DNA of 64,000 nt from Paramagnetospirillum magneticum AMB-1. Its GTDB lineage: Bacteria > Pseudomonadota > Alphaproteobacteria > Rhodospirillales > Magnetospirillaceae. The stretch's first letter is position 1, and each line of letters opens with the position of its first letter. The notes beneath the pieces are model-generated. The model made no database searches. It was not told the origin of the DNA and worked only from the letters and a program-made list of their open reading frames with translations. The translations under genes were made by a program, and so were the position numbers. The stretch lies in assembly GCF_000009985.1 (NCBI RefSeq), contig NC_007626.1, positions 3,217,943 to 3,281,942 on the forward strand, read 5' to 3'. Shown here piece by piece: positions 27,526 through 35,509 of this stretch.

Positions 27526-28979
27526 ACGCCGCCGAACTGGCCCCCTTCAAGGACCTGATCCGGACCCGCTGCGGCCTGCTGCTCGAAGGCGTCGGCGAGG
27601 AGCCCCTGGTCATCGCCATCCGCAAGCGCATGGCGGAAGCGGGCGTCGCCGGTCTGGCCGGATATCTCGCCAGATTGGTGGCCGCCGAGGACGAATTCCA
27701 GGAATTCGTCACCCTGCTGACCATCAACGAGACCTATTTCTACCGCGAGCCCGAGCAACTGATGTTGCTGGTCGACCGTCTGATGCCGCGCCTGCTGGCC
27801 GACGAATCGGCCGGCCTGCCCATCACCATCCTGTCGGCCGGCTGCTCGTCGGGGGAAGAACCCTATTCCATCGCCATCGCCCTGTTGGAAAAGTTCGGTG
27901 AGGCGGCGGCGCGCATGGTGCGAATTCTGGGCGGCGACATCGACCATCACGCCCTGGCGCGGGCCCGGGCGGGACGCTACACCGCCTTTTCCTTCCGCAG
28001 CCTGGCGCCGGAACTGCGCCGACGCTACTTCCAGCCCGCCGGGCGGGACGCCATGGTGGTGGATGAGCGGGTCAAGGCCATGGTGAGCTTCCATCACCTC
28101 AACCTCCTGGCCGAGACCTTTCCGCCCGCCCTCGGCGCCTTGGACGTGGTGTTCTTCCGCAACGTCTCCATCTATTTCGACGTTTTGACCCGCAGAACCA
28201 TTCAGCAGGCCTTCCGCCGCGTCATGACCCCCAGGGGGCATCTGGTGATCGGCTCGGCCGAGACCCTGGCCAATGACCTGGGCGTGTTCCGGCTGGTGGA
28301 GGATGAGGGCGCCTTCTATTTCGTCCAAGGCGACAGGGCCGGCCCGCCCGTCCCCATCCTCCCCGCTCCCCATCCGGCGCCCGTGCCGCCCCGCCCCGCC
28401 CCGGCTCCCGCCCGGCTGCATCTGGTTCCTCCGACGCCACCACCGGCCCCGCCGCCGGCGCCATCCCCCGGAATCACCGTGGAGGAGGCCCGCGCCCTGA
28501 TCCGCGACAAGCGCTTCGACCGCATCGACCTGCTGCTGGGCGCCCGCAACCGTCAGCTTCCGGCCGACGCCACCCTGCTGGCGCTGGAGGGCTATGCCCG
28601 CCTGATGAGCCGCGACTTCGCCGCCGCCGCCGAGTTGGGCGCCAGGGCGCTGGCCGCCGACGAGTGGTCGGTGGACGGGCTGGTCCTGCTGGGGCTGGCC
28701 GCCAAATGGCGCGACGCGGCGCAGGACGCCATCGGCTGGTTCAAGAAGGCGGTCTATCTCCGCCCCGAATGCTGGCCCGCCCATTATTACCTGGCCGAGC
28801 TGTACCGTTCGGCCGACAGCCCCGACCTGTCCCGGCGCAGCTATCGCGTGGCCTTGCAGCAATTGTCGGGGCAGCCCGAGCCCGATGGCGGGCTGGCCCT
28901 GCCGCTGGGGCTGCCCGTGGCCGAGGTCCTGTTCCTGTGCGAGCGCCAGGCCGGCACCGCCCGATCGGCGCAGAGGTAG
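27522..28979 (+). CDS. CheR-type methyltransferase with C-terminal TPR-like region (WspC-like)
   Basis: A 485-residue protein. Residues 1-275 are the CheR methyltransferase (INETYFYREPEQ; SAGCSSGEEPYSIAI, the SAM site; VFFRNVSIYF). A long Pro/Ala linker (about 278-325) leads to helical TPR-type repeats (FDRIDLLLGARNRQL, CWPAHYYLAELYR). The CheR-TPR fusion is the hallmark of WspC, which methylates the WspA receptor. Start ATG 27522 overlaps the cheB stop by four bases. Confidence 0.9.
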   Translation: MNAAELAPFKDLIRTRCGLLLEGVGEEPLVIAIRKRMAEAGVAGLAGYLARLVAAEDEFQEFVTLLTINETYFYREPEQLMLLVDRLMPRLLADESAGLPITILSAGCSSGEEPYSIAIALLEKFGEAAARMVRILGGDIDHHALARARAGRYTAFSFRSLAPELRRRYFQPAGRDAMVVDERVKAMVSFHHLNLLAETFPPALGALDVVFFRNVSIYFDVLTRRTIQQAFRRVMTPRGHLVIGSAETLANDLGVFRLVEDEGAFYFVQGDRAGPPVPILPAPHPAPVPPRPAPAPARLHLVPPTPPPAPPPAPSPGITVEEARALIRDKRFDRIDLLLGARNRQLPADATLLALEGYARLMSRDFAAAAELGARALAADEWSVDGLVLLGLAAKWRDAAQDAIGWFKKAVYLRPECWPAHYYLAELYRSADSPDLSRRSYRVALQQLSGQPEPDGGLALPLGLPVAEVLFLCERQAGTARSAQR

Positions 28980-28982
28980 CCC

Positions 28983-31085
28983 ATGGCCCTCGACATCAAG
29001 CGCTTCACCGCCCGCTTCGTCGACGAGGCCCGCGACCATCTCCGCAAGGTGGAGGATGGGCTGGCGACCCTCGACAGCACCCCCGCCGATTCCGAGACCA
29101 TCAACGCCGTCTTCCGCTCCGCCCACACGGTCAAGGGCTCGTCGCGGATGCTCAAGCTGATCCCGATCACCGAAACGGCCCACAAGGTCGAGGACGTGCT
29201 GGGCGCCCTGCGCGACGGCAGCCTGAGTTGGAGTCCCGAGTTGCGGCGCCTGCTGCAGCGGGGCGTCGACGCCCTGTCCGCCCAGGTGGACGCCGTGGCC
29301 GACGGCAATCCGCCGGCCGAGCCCGACCCGGCCCTGTGCGCCGCCCTGGCCGCCGCCTTGAGGGGGCCGCAGCCAGCGACCGAGCCTCCCCCGGCTCCGG
29401 CCCCCGCCTCCGCCCCGCCCGCCGCCGAGCCGCCGCCCCAGGCCGAGGTGCGCCTGAAATCGGCCGACACGGTGCGGGTGCAGCTGACCAAGCTGGACGA
29501 GCTGATCCGCCTGATGGGCGAGGTGGTGTCCAGCCACGCCCGCCTGCGGCAAAGACTGACCGACATCCGCCAGATCGAGCGCGAGACCCAGGACCGGGGC
29601 GAGGCGGCGGCGCTGACCGGCTTTGCCCGCGACCTGCGCGAGGACGTGTTCTCCCAGGAATTGCTGATGGACGAGCTGCATGCCAAGGCCCTGGTCATGC
29701 GCATGCTGCCCCTGGCCATCGTCCTGGAGCCGGCGGCGCGGCTGATCCGCGATCTCGGACGCTCCCTGGGCAAGGACGTGGAATGCGTGGTGGGCGGCAC
29801 CGAGATCGAACTGGACCGCCAGTTGATCGACCGCCTCAACGATCCCATCGTCCATCTGCTGAGGAACTCCGTCGATCACGGCATCGAGGATGCCGCCACC
29901 CGCCAGGCCGCCGGCAAGCCGCCCTTCGGCACCATCCGTCTGAGCGCCCGCCAGGATGGGGGCTGGGTGCTGATCGAGGTGGCCGACGACGGCGGCGGCC
30001 TGCCGCTGGCGGCCATCCGCGACAAGGCGGTCCGCAAGGGATTGCTGAGTGCCGAGCAGGCGGCCGCCATGCCCGATTCCGAGGCCATCGACCTGATCTT
30101 CTCGCCCGGGTTCAGCACCAGCTCCATCATCACCGAGGTCTCGGGACGCGGCGTGGGAATGGACGTGGTCAAGCGGACCATCGTCGACGACCTTCAGGGT
30201 GTGATCGGTGTCGAGACCGTGCCGGGCAAGGGAACCACCTTCGCGCTGCGCCTGCCCCTGTCCCTGGCGGTAATGCGGGTCCTGGTGGTCTCGGCCGGGG
30301 GCGAAAGCTTCGGCTTCACCGCCCAATACGTGGCCCAGCTTCTGGAGCTTCCGCCCGAAAGGCTGCTGACGGTGGCCGAACGGGACGCGGTGGTCATCGA
30401 CAACGAATTCATTCCCGTGGTCTCGCTGGCGACCTTGCTGGGATTGCCCGGCGCCCGTCCGGCCAGGCCGGTGCTCCGGCTGGTGGTGGTGCGGGTGCGC
30501 AACGAGAAACTGGCGCTGCTGGTCGACGAGCTGATCGACGAGCGCGACATGGTGATCAAGCCGCTGCCCGAGCATCTGCGCCACCTGCCGCTGGTGGCCG
30601 GCATGGTCATGACCGGCCGCAATACCCTGGTCAGCGTCCTCCACGCCCCGGTTCTGCTCGACATGGCGCGCCGAGCGCGCGGCGGCATGACCGAGGCGCC
30701 CCAGTCCGGCGCCGGCGACGCCGTGCGAATCCTGGTGGTCGACGATTCCCTCAATACCCGCGAGATCGAGAAGGACGTGCTGGAAGCCCACGGCTATGTG
30801 GTCACCCTGGCCGAGGACGGCGTCGACGGGCTGGCGAAGGCCAGGGCCGGCGATTTCGACGCGATCCTGACCGATGTGGAGATGCCCAACATGGACGGCT
30901 TCACGCTGACCGCCGCGCTGCGCCAGGACGAGCGTTACCGCGACCGGCCGATCATCATCGTCACCTCGCGGGAAAGGGAAGAAGACAAGCGGCGCGGCAT
31001 CCAGGTCGGAGCCGACGCCTATATCGTCAAGGGCGACTTCGACCAGAGCAGTCTGGTCGATACCTTGCGCAGTCTGTTAGGGTGA
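28983..31085 (+). CDS. Hybrid CheA histidine kinase with C-terminal receiver (WspE-like)
   Basis: A 700-residue kinase. An HPt domain carries phospho-acceptor His48 (RSAHTVKGSSRML); a Pro/Ala linker replaces the P2 domain; then come the dimerisation helices, the HATPase domain (N box LLRNSVDHGIE, FSPGFST, GRGVGMDVVK) and the CheW-like regulatory domain. A receiver domain at about 578-700 has its Asp at D631 (TDVEMPNMDG). This layout equals WspE. It is expected to phosphorylate the GGDEF protein three genes on and the single-domain receiver. Three bases separate it from the CheR gene. Confidence 0.9.
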   Translation: MALDIKRFTARFVDEARDHLRKVEDGLATLDSTPADSETINAVFRSAHTVKGSSRMLKLIPITETAHKVEDVLGALRDGSLSWSPELRRLLQRGVDALSAQVDAVADGNPPAEPDPALCAALAAALRGPQPATEPPPAPAPASAPPAAEPPPQAEVRLKSADTVRVQLTKLDELIRLMGEVVSSHARLRQRLTDIRQIERETQDRGEAAALTGFARDLREDVFSQELLMDELHAKALVMRMLPLAIVLEPAARLIRDLGRSLGKDVECVVGGTEIELDRQLIDRLNDPIVHLLRNSVDHGIEDAATRQAAGKPPFGTIRLSARQDGGWVLIEVADDGGGLPLAAIRDKAVRKGLLSAEQAAAMPDSEAIDLIFSPGFSTSSIITEVSGRGVGMDVVKRTIVDDLQGVIGVETVPGKGTTFALRLPLSLAVMRVLVVSAGGESFGFTAQYVAQLLELPPERLLTVAERDAVVIDNEFIPVVSLATLLGLPGARPARPVLRLVVVRVRNEKLALLVDELIDERDMVIKPLPEHLRHLPLVAGMVMTGRNTLVSVLHAPVLLDMARRARGGMTEAPQSGAGDAVRILVVDDSLNTREIEKDVLEAHGYVVTLAEDGVDGLAKARAGDFDAILTDVEMPNMDGFTLTAALRQDERYRDRPIIIVTSREREEDKRRGIQVGADAYIVKGDFDQSSLVDTLRSLLG

Positions 31086-31112
31086 AATTGCCGGATAAAG
31101 GGCGGGCAAAGC

Positions 31113-31481
31113 ATGCGGATACTGGTGGTTGACGACGATGCCATGGCGGGCGAGATGACCGGCGCGGTCCTGGAGGATGCCGGGCATGACGTGGTCCTGG
31201 TGGAAAACGGCATCGATGCCACCGAGGCCCTGTCGGAGCAGGGGCCTTTCGATCTGGTGGTGTCGGACATGAACATGCCGCTGGTCAGCGGCATCGACTT
31301 GTTTCGCAATCTGCGCGACCAGGGCGAGGACATTCCCTTCATCCTGCTGACCGGCGACGAGCCCGGCCCGCTTCTGGCCGAGGAGCCGCGGCTCGACGGC
31401 TGCCTGACCAAGGATTTCACCCTGGAAACCTCGCTGATGGACGCCATCTCCGCCGCCATGGCCAAGCAGGAACGGGGCTAG
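31113..31481 (+). CDS. Single-domain response regulator (CheY-like)
   Basis: A 122-residue receiver domain: ILVVDDDAM acidic pocket, SDMNMPLVSG with the phospho-Asp, LLTGD and TKDF, the last corresponding to the conserved Lys. No output domain. It lies between the hybrid CheA and the diguanylate cyclase with short gaps, so it probably acts as a phosphate sink or a second output of the same kinase. Standard Wsp operons lack such a stand-alone receiver. Confidence 0.88.
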   Translation: MRILVVDDDAMAGEMTGAVLEDAGHDVVLVENGIDATEALSEQGPFDLVVSDMNMPLVSGIDLFRNLRDQGEDIPFILLTGDEPGPLLAEEPRLDGCLTKDFTLETSLMDAISAAMAKQERG

Positions 31482-31486
31482 ACGGC

Positions 31487-33175
31487 ATGGACGCCCGCAA
31501 GCCGACGCTCCGCGAAAAGATCCAGAAGCTGCGCCAGACCTTTCTCGGCAAGGTGCCCGAGACCGTCCGGCAGGGACGCGACCTCGGGGCACGCCTGATC
31601 CTGACCCCCAAGGAATCGGGCACCCTGGACGACCTGTACCGCGTCTTCCATTCCATCAAGGGAACCGCCGCCTCGTTCGGACTCGAGGAAATCAGCGCCA
31701 AGGGCGGCGCCGGCGAGGAAGTGCTTCTCGCGTTCCGCGCCCTGGACGAGGACGCCCGGGCGCGGGCCGTGTCCGGCTCGGTGGCCGAGATGAACGCCCT
31801 TCTGGCCCAGGTCGTGGAACTGGCGGCCGCGGCGCTGGACAGCGAGAACCGGCTGTCCGCCCTGGCGCCCTCCTTCGACCTTGGCCTGGAGAGCGGCGAC
31901 GATGGGGCGCCGCGCAAGCGCGTCTATATGTGCGACGACGACGAACTGGCCGCCGAGACCCTGATCATCCAGCTGAAATGCTTCGGCTATGCCGTGGTCA
32001 ACTTCGTCTCGCCCGATGCCCTGCGGGCGGCGGTGCTGTCCAATCCCCCCGACGCGGTCATCATGGACATCATGTTCCCCGGCGGCAGCCATACGGGCAC
32101 CGAGACCGTGGCCAGCCTGCGGCGCGAGATGCCGAACCCGCCGCCGGTGATCTTCATTTCCGGCCGCCGCGATTTCGATGCCCGTCTGCGGGCGGTGATG
32201 GCCGGCGGCCAGGCCTATTTCGCCAAGCCGGTGCGCGCCATCGAATTGGTGGACACCCTGGACACCATGACGTCGCGGCGCGAACCCGAGCCCTACCGCA
32301 TCCTGGTGGTGGACGACGAGCCGGAAGTGGCCGAGTACCACAGCCTGATCCTGGAAGAAGCGGGCATGATCACCAGCCTGCTGCACGAACCGGCCGGCAT
32401 TCTCGACGCCCTGGCGGCGTTCCGCCCCGATCTGGTGCTGATGGACATGTACATGCCCCAGTGCACGGGGCGCGACCTGTCCCGGCTGATCCGCCAGATT
32501 CCCGATTTCATCAGCCTGCCCATCGTCTTCCTGTCCAGCGAGACCAACAAGGTGACGCAGGTTTCGGCCATGCGGGTGGGCGCCGAGGCCTTCCTCACCA
32601 AGCCCATCCAGCCCGAGGACCTGATCAGCGCCGTGGCCATCCGCGCCGAGCGGATGCGCACCCTGCGCTCGCTGATGGTCCGCGATGGACTGACCGGTTT
32701 GTTCAACCACACCTTCATCGTCCAGTATCTCGACACCGCCCTGGCGGCGGCCCGGCGCGAGAACGGCAAGCTCTGCGTGGCGATGATCGACGTGGACCTG
32801 TTCAAGTCGGTCAACGACACCTATGGCCACCCCACCGGGGATCAGGTCCTGGTGGCCCTGGCGCGATTGCTGCAACAGCGGCTGCGCACCAACGACCTGA
32901 TCGGGCGCTATGGCGGCGAGGAATTCGTCGTCGTCATGCAAAATGTCAGCCTGAAGGAAGGAATGACCGTCATGAACGGCCTGCGCGAGGACTTCGCGCG
33001 CCTGAAGTTCCAAAGCGGCGACCAGTTCTTCTCCTGCACCTTCAGCGGCGGTATCTCGCGCTTTCCCGAGATCGCCGGCGACCGGCTGATCGAGGCCGCC
33101 GACAAGGCCCTCTACGAGGCCAAGCAGGCCGGGCGCAACCGCATCGAGCTGGCGTCGCTGGAGCCACTTCCATGA
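31487..33175 (+). CDS. HPt-REC-REC-GGDEF diguanylate cyclase (WspR-like output)
   Basis: A 562-residue protein. An N-terminal HPt-like domain has FHSIKGTAASFG (His55); two receiver domains follow (VYMCDDDEL with MDIMFPGG; ILVVDDEPEV with MDMYMPQC); the GGDEF domain has the active motif GGEEF at residues 476-480. An RxxD product-inhibition site, RTND at 467-470, sits five residues before it, as in feedback-regulated cyclases. It should make cyclic-di-GMP when phosphorylated. WspR has one receiver; here an HPt and a second receiver are added, giving a built-in relay. Start ATG 31487 lies six bases after the upstream stop. Confidence 0.9.
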   Translation: MDARKPTLREKIQKLRQTFLGKVPETVRQGRDLGARLILTPKESGTLDDLYRVFHSIKGTAASFGLEEISAKGGAGEEVLLAFRALDEDARARAVSGSVAEMNALLAQVVELAAAALDSENRLSALAPSFDLGLESGDDGAPRKRVYMCDDDELAAETLIIQLKCFGYAVVNFVSPDALRAAVLSNPPDAVIMDIMFPGGSHTGTETVASLRREMPNPPPVIFISGRRDFDARLRAVMAGGQAYFAKPVRAIELVDTLDTMTSRREPEPYRILVVDDEPEVAEYHSLILEEAGMITSLLHEPAGILDALAAFRPDLVLMDMYMPQCTGRDLSRLIRQIPDFISLPIVFLSSETNKVTQVSAMRVGAEAFLTKPIQPEDLISAVAIRAERMRTLRSLMVRDGLTGLFNHTFIVQYLDTALAAARRENGKLCVAMIDVDLFKSVNDTYGHPTGDQVLVALARLLQQRLRTNDLIGRYGGEEFVVVMQNVSLKEGMTVMNGLREDFARLKFQSGDQFFSCTFSGGISRFPEIAGDRLIEAADKALYEAKQAGRNRIELASLEPLP

Positions 33176-33723
33176 GCGACAGCGATTTCTCCCAAAAACA
33201 CATGAGCGGCGACGGCGATCTCTCCCTCGACCAGATTCTCGAGGCCCGGCGGGGCGAAACCCGCGCCATCGTCAATGTGGACGAGCCCCAGTTGAAGCTG
33301 GTGGTCTTCACCCTGGAGGGCGACTGGTTCGCCTTCGTCGGCGAGAAGGTCCGCGAAGTCCTGCCCGACAGCCCGGTCTTCTACCTGCCCGGCTGCCCGC
33401 CGTCGCTGGAAGGCGTCATCAACGTCCGGGGCGACATCGATTCGGTGGTGAATCTGCGCGCCGTCCTGGGCTATGCCCCGGCGCCGAGCCATGACAGCTC
33501 GCGCATCCTGCTGTGCCAGGGCGGCGGCATGCGCAGCGGCGTGCGTGTCGATGGCGTCGAAGAGGTGATGGACATCCCGCAAAGCCGGGTCCTGGCCCCG
33601 CCCCATACCATCGCGGAGCACCGCAAGCCCATCGTTCTGGGCATCATCGAGTTCGCCGGGCATCTGGTGACCCTGCTCGACCTTGAACGGATCTTCACCG
33701 ATTACCGGGCTCATCTGGGATGA
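33172..33723 (+). CDS. CheW-type coupling protein (WspB/WspD-like)
   Basis: A 183-residue CheW-domain protein with an N-terminal extension of about 40 residues. The core shows LVVFTLEGDWFAF, EVLPDSPVFYLPG, GVINVRGDIDSVVNL and GHLVTLLDLERIF, normal for CheW. It bridges the receptor and the CheA kinase. Its ATG overlaps the stop of the cyclase gene (ATGA). Confidence 0.9.
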   Translation: MSDSDFSQKHMSGDGDLSLDQILEARRGETRAIVNVDEPQLKLVVFTLEGDWFAFVGEKVREVLPDSPVFYLPGCPPSLEGVINVRGDIDSVVNLRAVLGYAPAPSHDSSRILLCQGGGMRSGVRVDGVEEVMDIPQSRVLAPPHTIAEHRKPIVLGIIEFAGHLVTLLDLERIFTDYRAHLG

Positions 33724-34082
33724 AGGCCGAGGCGTCGCTGCCGGTGGTGACCTTCCGGGCGGCGGGAGTGCGCTTTGCCCTGCCGGCGCGCCAGGTGGTC
33801 GCCATGCGCCCCCTGGGGGACGCGCCGTCTGCGGCCGCCGCCGTGGAGGATCTGCTGGGCCTGCCCCGCGAGGCGCCCCCCGCCTGCCTGCTGCATTTGC
33901 GCATCCGAGACACGGAAATGACGGTTCAGGTCTCCGGCGAGGTGGCCATGCGCCAGTTGCCGGCCACCTCCATTCACCCGCTGCCGCCGCTGGTCGCCGC
34001 CTGCTCCCGGCTGAAGGGCCTGTCGGCGGTGGCCCTGGACGAAGCCGGCATGATCATCCTGATCGAGCCCGCCCGCCTGTAG
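33720..34082 (+). CDS. Divergent short CheW-like protein
   Basis: A 120-residue protein whose VVTFRAAGVRFALPARQVVAM opening (split here for length: VVTFRAAGVRFALPA, then RQVVAM), LLHLRIRDTEM and ALDEAGMIILIEP closing follow the beta-strand order of CheW, but the family's Gly-rich central region is poorly conserved and it is shorter than normal (about 150). It overlaps the preceding cheW by four bases and ends the operon, occupying the place of the second coupling protein of Wsp systems (WspB and WspD). Confidence 0.65.
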   Translation: MKAEASLPVVTFRAAGVRFALPARQVVAMRPLGDAPSAAAAVEDLLGLPREAPPACLLHLRIRDTEMTVQVSGEVAMRQLPATSIHPLPPLVAACSRLKGLSAVALDEAGMIILIEPARL

Positions 34083-34092
34083 CAGGTTGCGG

Positions 34093-34158
34093 AGAAACCC
34101 CGCTTGCGCGGCAGGGCACCCGCCCTGACCCGTTCGGAGGCACAGCCTCCGAACCTCC
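34093..34158 (-). repeat. Dispersed repeat, family A copy 2 (inverted)
   Basis: Reverse complement of the element at 4506-4570: CGGAGGC..GCCTCCG hairpin, CCCTGACCCG block and CCGCTTGCGCGG hairpin in the same order. It begins ten bases after the end of the Wsp-like operon and could act as its terminator. Confidence 0.65.
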
Positions 34159-34190
34159 TGCTTTTTATTTCAATGGGTTAAAATGCTGAA

Positions 34191-34250
34191 GGGTTCGGGA
34201 AGCCGGGCTTCCCGATTGGGGGATCGGGGGCAAAAGCCCCCGATTGGAGG
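34191..34250 (+). repeat. Palindromic repeat, family E copy 1
   Basis: GGGTTCGGGAAGCCGGGCTT followed by CCCGATTGGG and CGGGGGCAAAAGCCCCCG. The same arrangement (GGGTTCGGGG, small hairpin, GTGGGCTTGGGCGACAGCCC) recurs at 47377-47413. Non-coding, before the pqiA genes. Confidence 0.45.
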
Positions 34251-34290
34251 CGTTGCCGGTGACGTCCGGCCGCGATATGGTCGAGCGGTC

Positions 34291-34887
34291 ATGAACCATC
34301 TTTGCGCCTGCCCCCATTGCGACGCCCTGCACCGACGGCCAGCGCTGCGGCGCGGCGAAAAGGCCCTGTGTGTCCGCTGCGGCTCGGTGCTGGTCCGGCG
34401 CCACCGGCTGGCTCCCGACCATATCCTGGCGCTGGTGGTGGCGGCGGTGATGGTGTTCGCCATCGCCAACGCCTTTCCCATCGTCGATCTGCGCATCCAG
34501 GGCCTGCGCGGCGGCACCACCTTGTCCGGCGCCGTCGCCGCCCTGTGGTCGGAGGGGCGCCAGCCCATGGCCATGCTGGTCTGCGCCACCACCCAGGTGT
34601 TCCCGCTGCTCGACCTCGGCTGCATGCTGGCGCTGCTGCTGACGGCATCGCGCCCCGGCCGTCCCGCCTGGTTCGGACCCCTGCTCCGCTTCGTCCAGGA
34701 GATGCGCCCCTGGGGCATGGTCGAGGTCTTCATGCTGGGCGTGGTGGTGTCGCTGGTGAAGCTGTCGGGCATGGCCACCATTCTGCCCGGCAAGGCGCTT
34801 TTGGCCTTTGCCCTGCTGACCGTGCTGATGGCGGCGATCCTGTCGTTCCATCCCCACCAGCTTTGGAACGAGCCCGAGCATGAGTGA
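34291..34887 (+). CDS. pqiA: PqiA domain protein, first half
   Basis: A 198-residue inner-membrane protein with a Cys-rich zinc-ribbon-like head (CACPHC, then CVRCGS about 25 residues later) followed by four membrane spans (LALVVAAVMVFAIANAFPI first). E. coli PqiA has two such units in one chain; here each unit is a separate gene. It anchors the MCE protein PqiB and takes part in lipid transport or envelope stress protection. ATG 34291. Its end overlaps the next gene by eight bases. Confidence 0.85.
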   Translation: MNHLCACPHCDALHRRPALRRGEKALCVRCGSVLVRRHRLAPDHILALVVAAVMVFAIANAFPIVDLRIQGLRGGTTLSGAVAALWSEGRQPMAMLVCATTQVFPLLDLGCMLALLLTASRPGRPAWFGPLLRFVQEMRPWGMVEVFMLGVVVSLVKLSGMATILPGKALLAFALLTVLMAAILSFHPHQLWNEPEHE

Positions 34888-35509
34888 CGACGCCCCCATC
34901 TCGGCCGCCGAGGCGGGCCTGATGGCCTGCGGCCATTGCGGCCAGATCATGGAGCACCGGGACGGCCCCATCGCCTGCCCCCGCTGCGGCGGCAGCGTGC
35001 GTCCACGCAAGCCCGCCAGCCTGTCGCGCACCTGGGCTCTGCTGCTGACGGCGATCATCCTCTATGTTCCGGCCAACCTGCTGCCGATCATGGAGACCTC
35101 GTCGCTTTTGGTCACCTCACGCGACACCATCATCGGCGGCGTGGTGTATTTCTGGCATTCCGGCTCGCCCGGGCTGGCGGCCCTGATCTTCAGCGTCAGC
35201 ATCCTGGTGCCGGTGCTGAAGATGTGCATCCTGGCCATCCTGGCCCTGACCGTGCAGTTCGGCTGGCCGCTGGACCGCCGCCAGTGCATCACCCTGTTCC
35301 ACGTCATCGAGTTCGTCGGCCGCTGGTCCATGCTGGACGTGTTCGTGGTGGCGCTGATGGTGGGGCTGGTGCGCTTCAAGGGGCTGGCGGTGATCGAGGC
35401 CGGACCCGGAGCCATTGCCTTCGGCCTCGTGGTTGCGTTAACAATGCTGGCCACCCATTCCTTCGACCCCCGCCTGATCTGGGATTCCCCCCGTCGTGCC
35501 CTCGGCTGA
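34880..35509 (+). CDS. pqiA: PqiA domain protein, second half
   Basis: A 209-residue PqiA unit with a complete four-Cys zinc ribbon (ACGHCGQ and ACPRCGG) and four spans, including LLLTAIILYVPANLLPI and FHVIEFVGRWSMLDVFVVAL, the conserved PqiA core. It overlaps both neighbours (eight bases with the first unit, fourteen with pqiB), so the four genes are one coupled operon. Confidence 0.88.
   Translation: MSDDAPISAAEAGLMACGHCGQIMEHRDGPIACPRCGGSVRPRKPASLSRTWALLLTAIILYVPANLLPIMETSSLLVTSRDTIIGGVVYFWHSGSPGLAALIFSVSILVPVLKMCILAILALTVQFGWPLDRRQCITLFHVIEFVGRWSMLDVFVVALMVGLVRFKGLAVIEAGPGAIAFGLVVALTMLATHSFDPRLIWDSPRRALG

Noticed and set aside
27240..30791. 1183-codon minus-strand open frame across cheB, cheR and cheA
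   Set aside because: Antisense shadow of three well-supported genes; composition (Gly, His, Gln, Asp rich) is typical of a non-coding frame.
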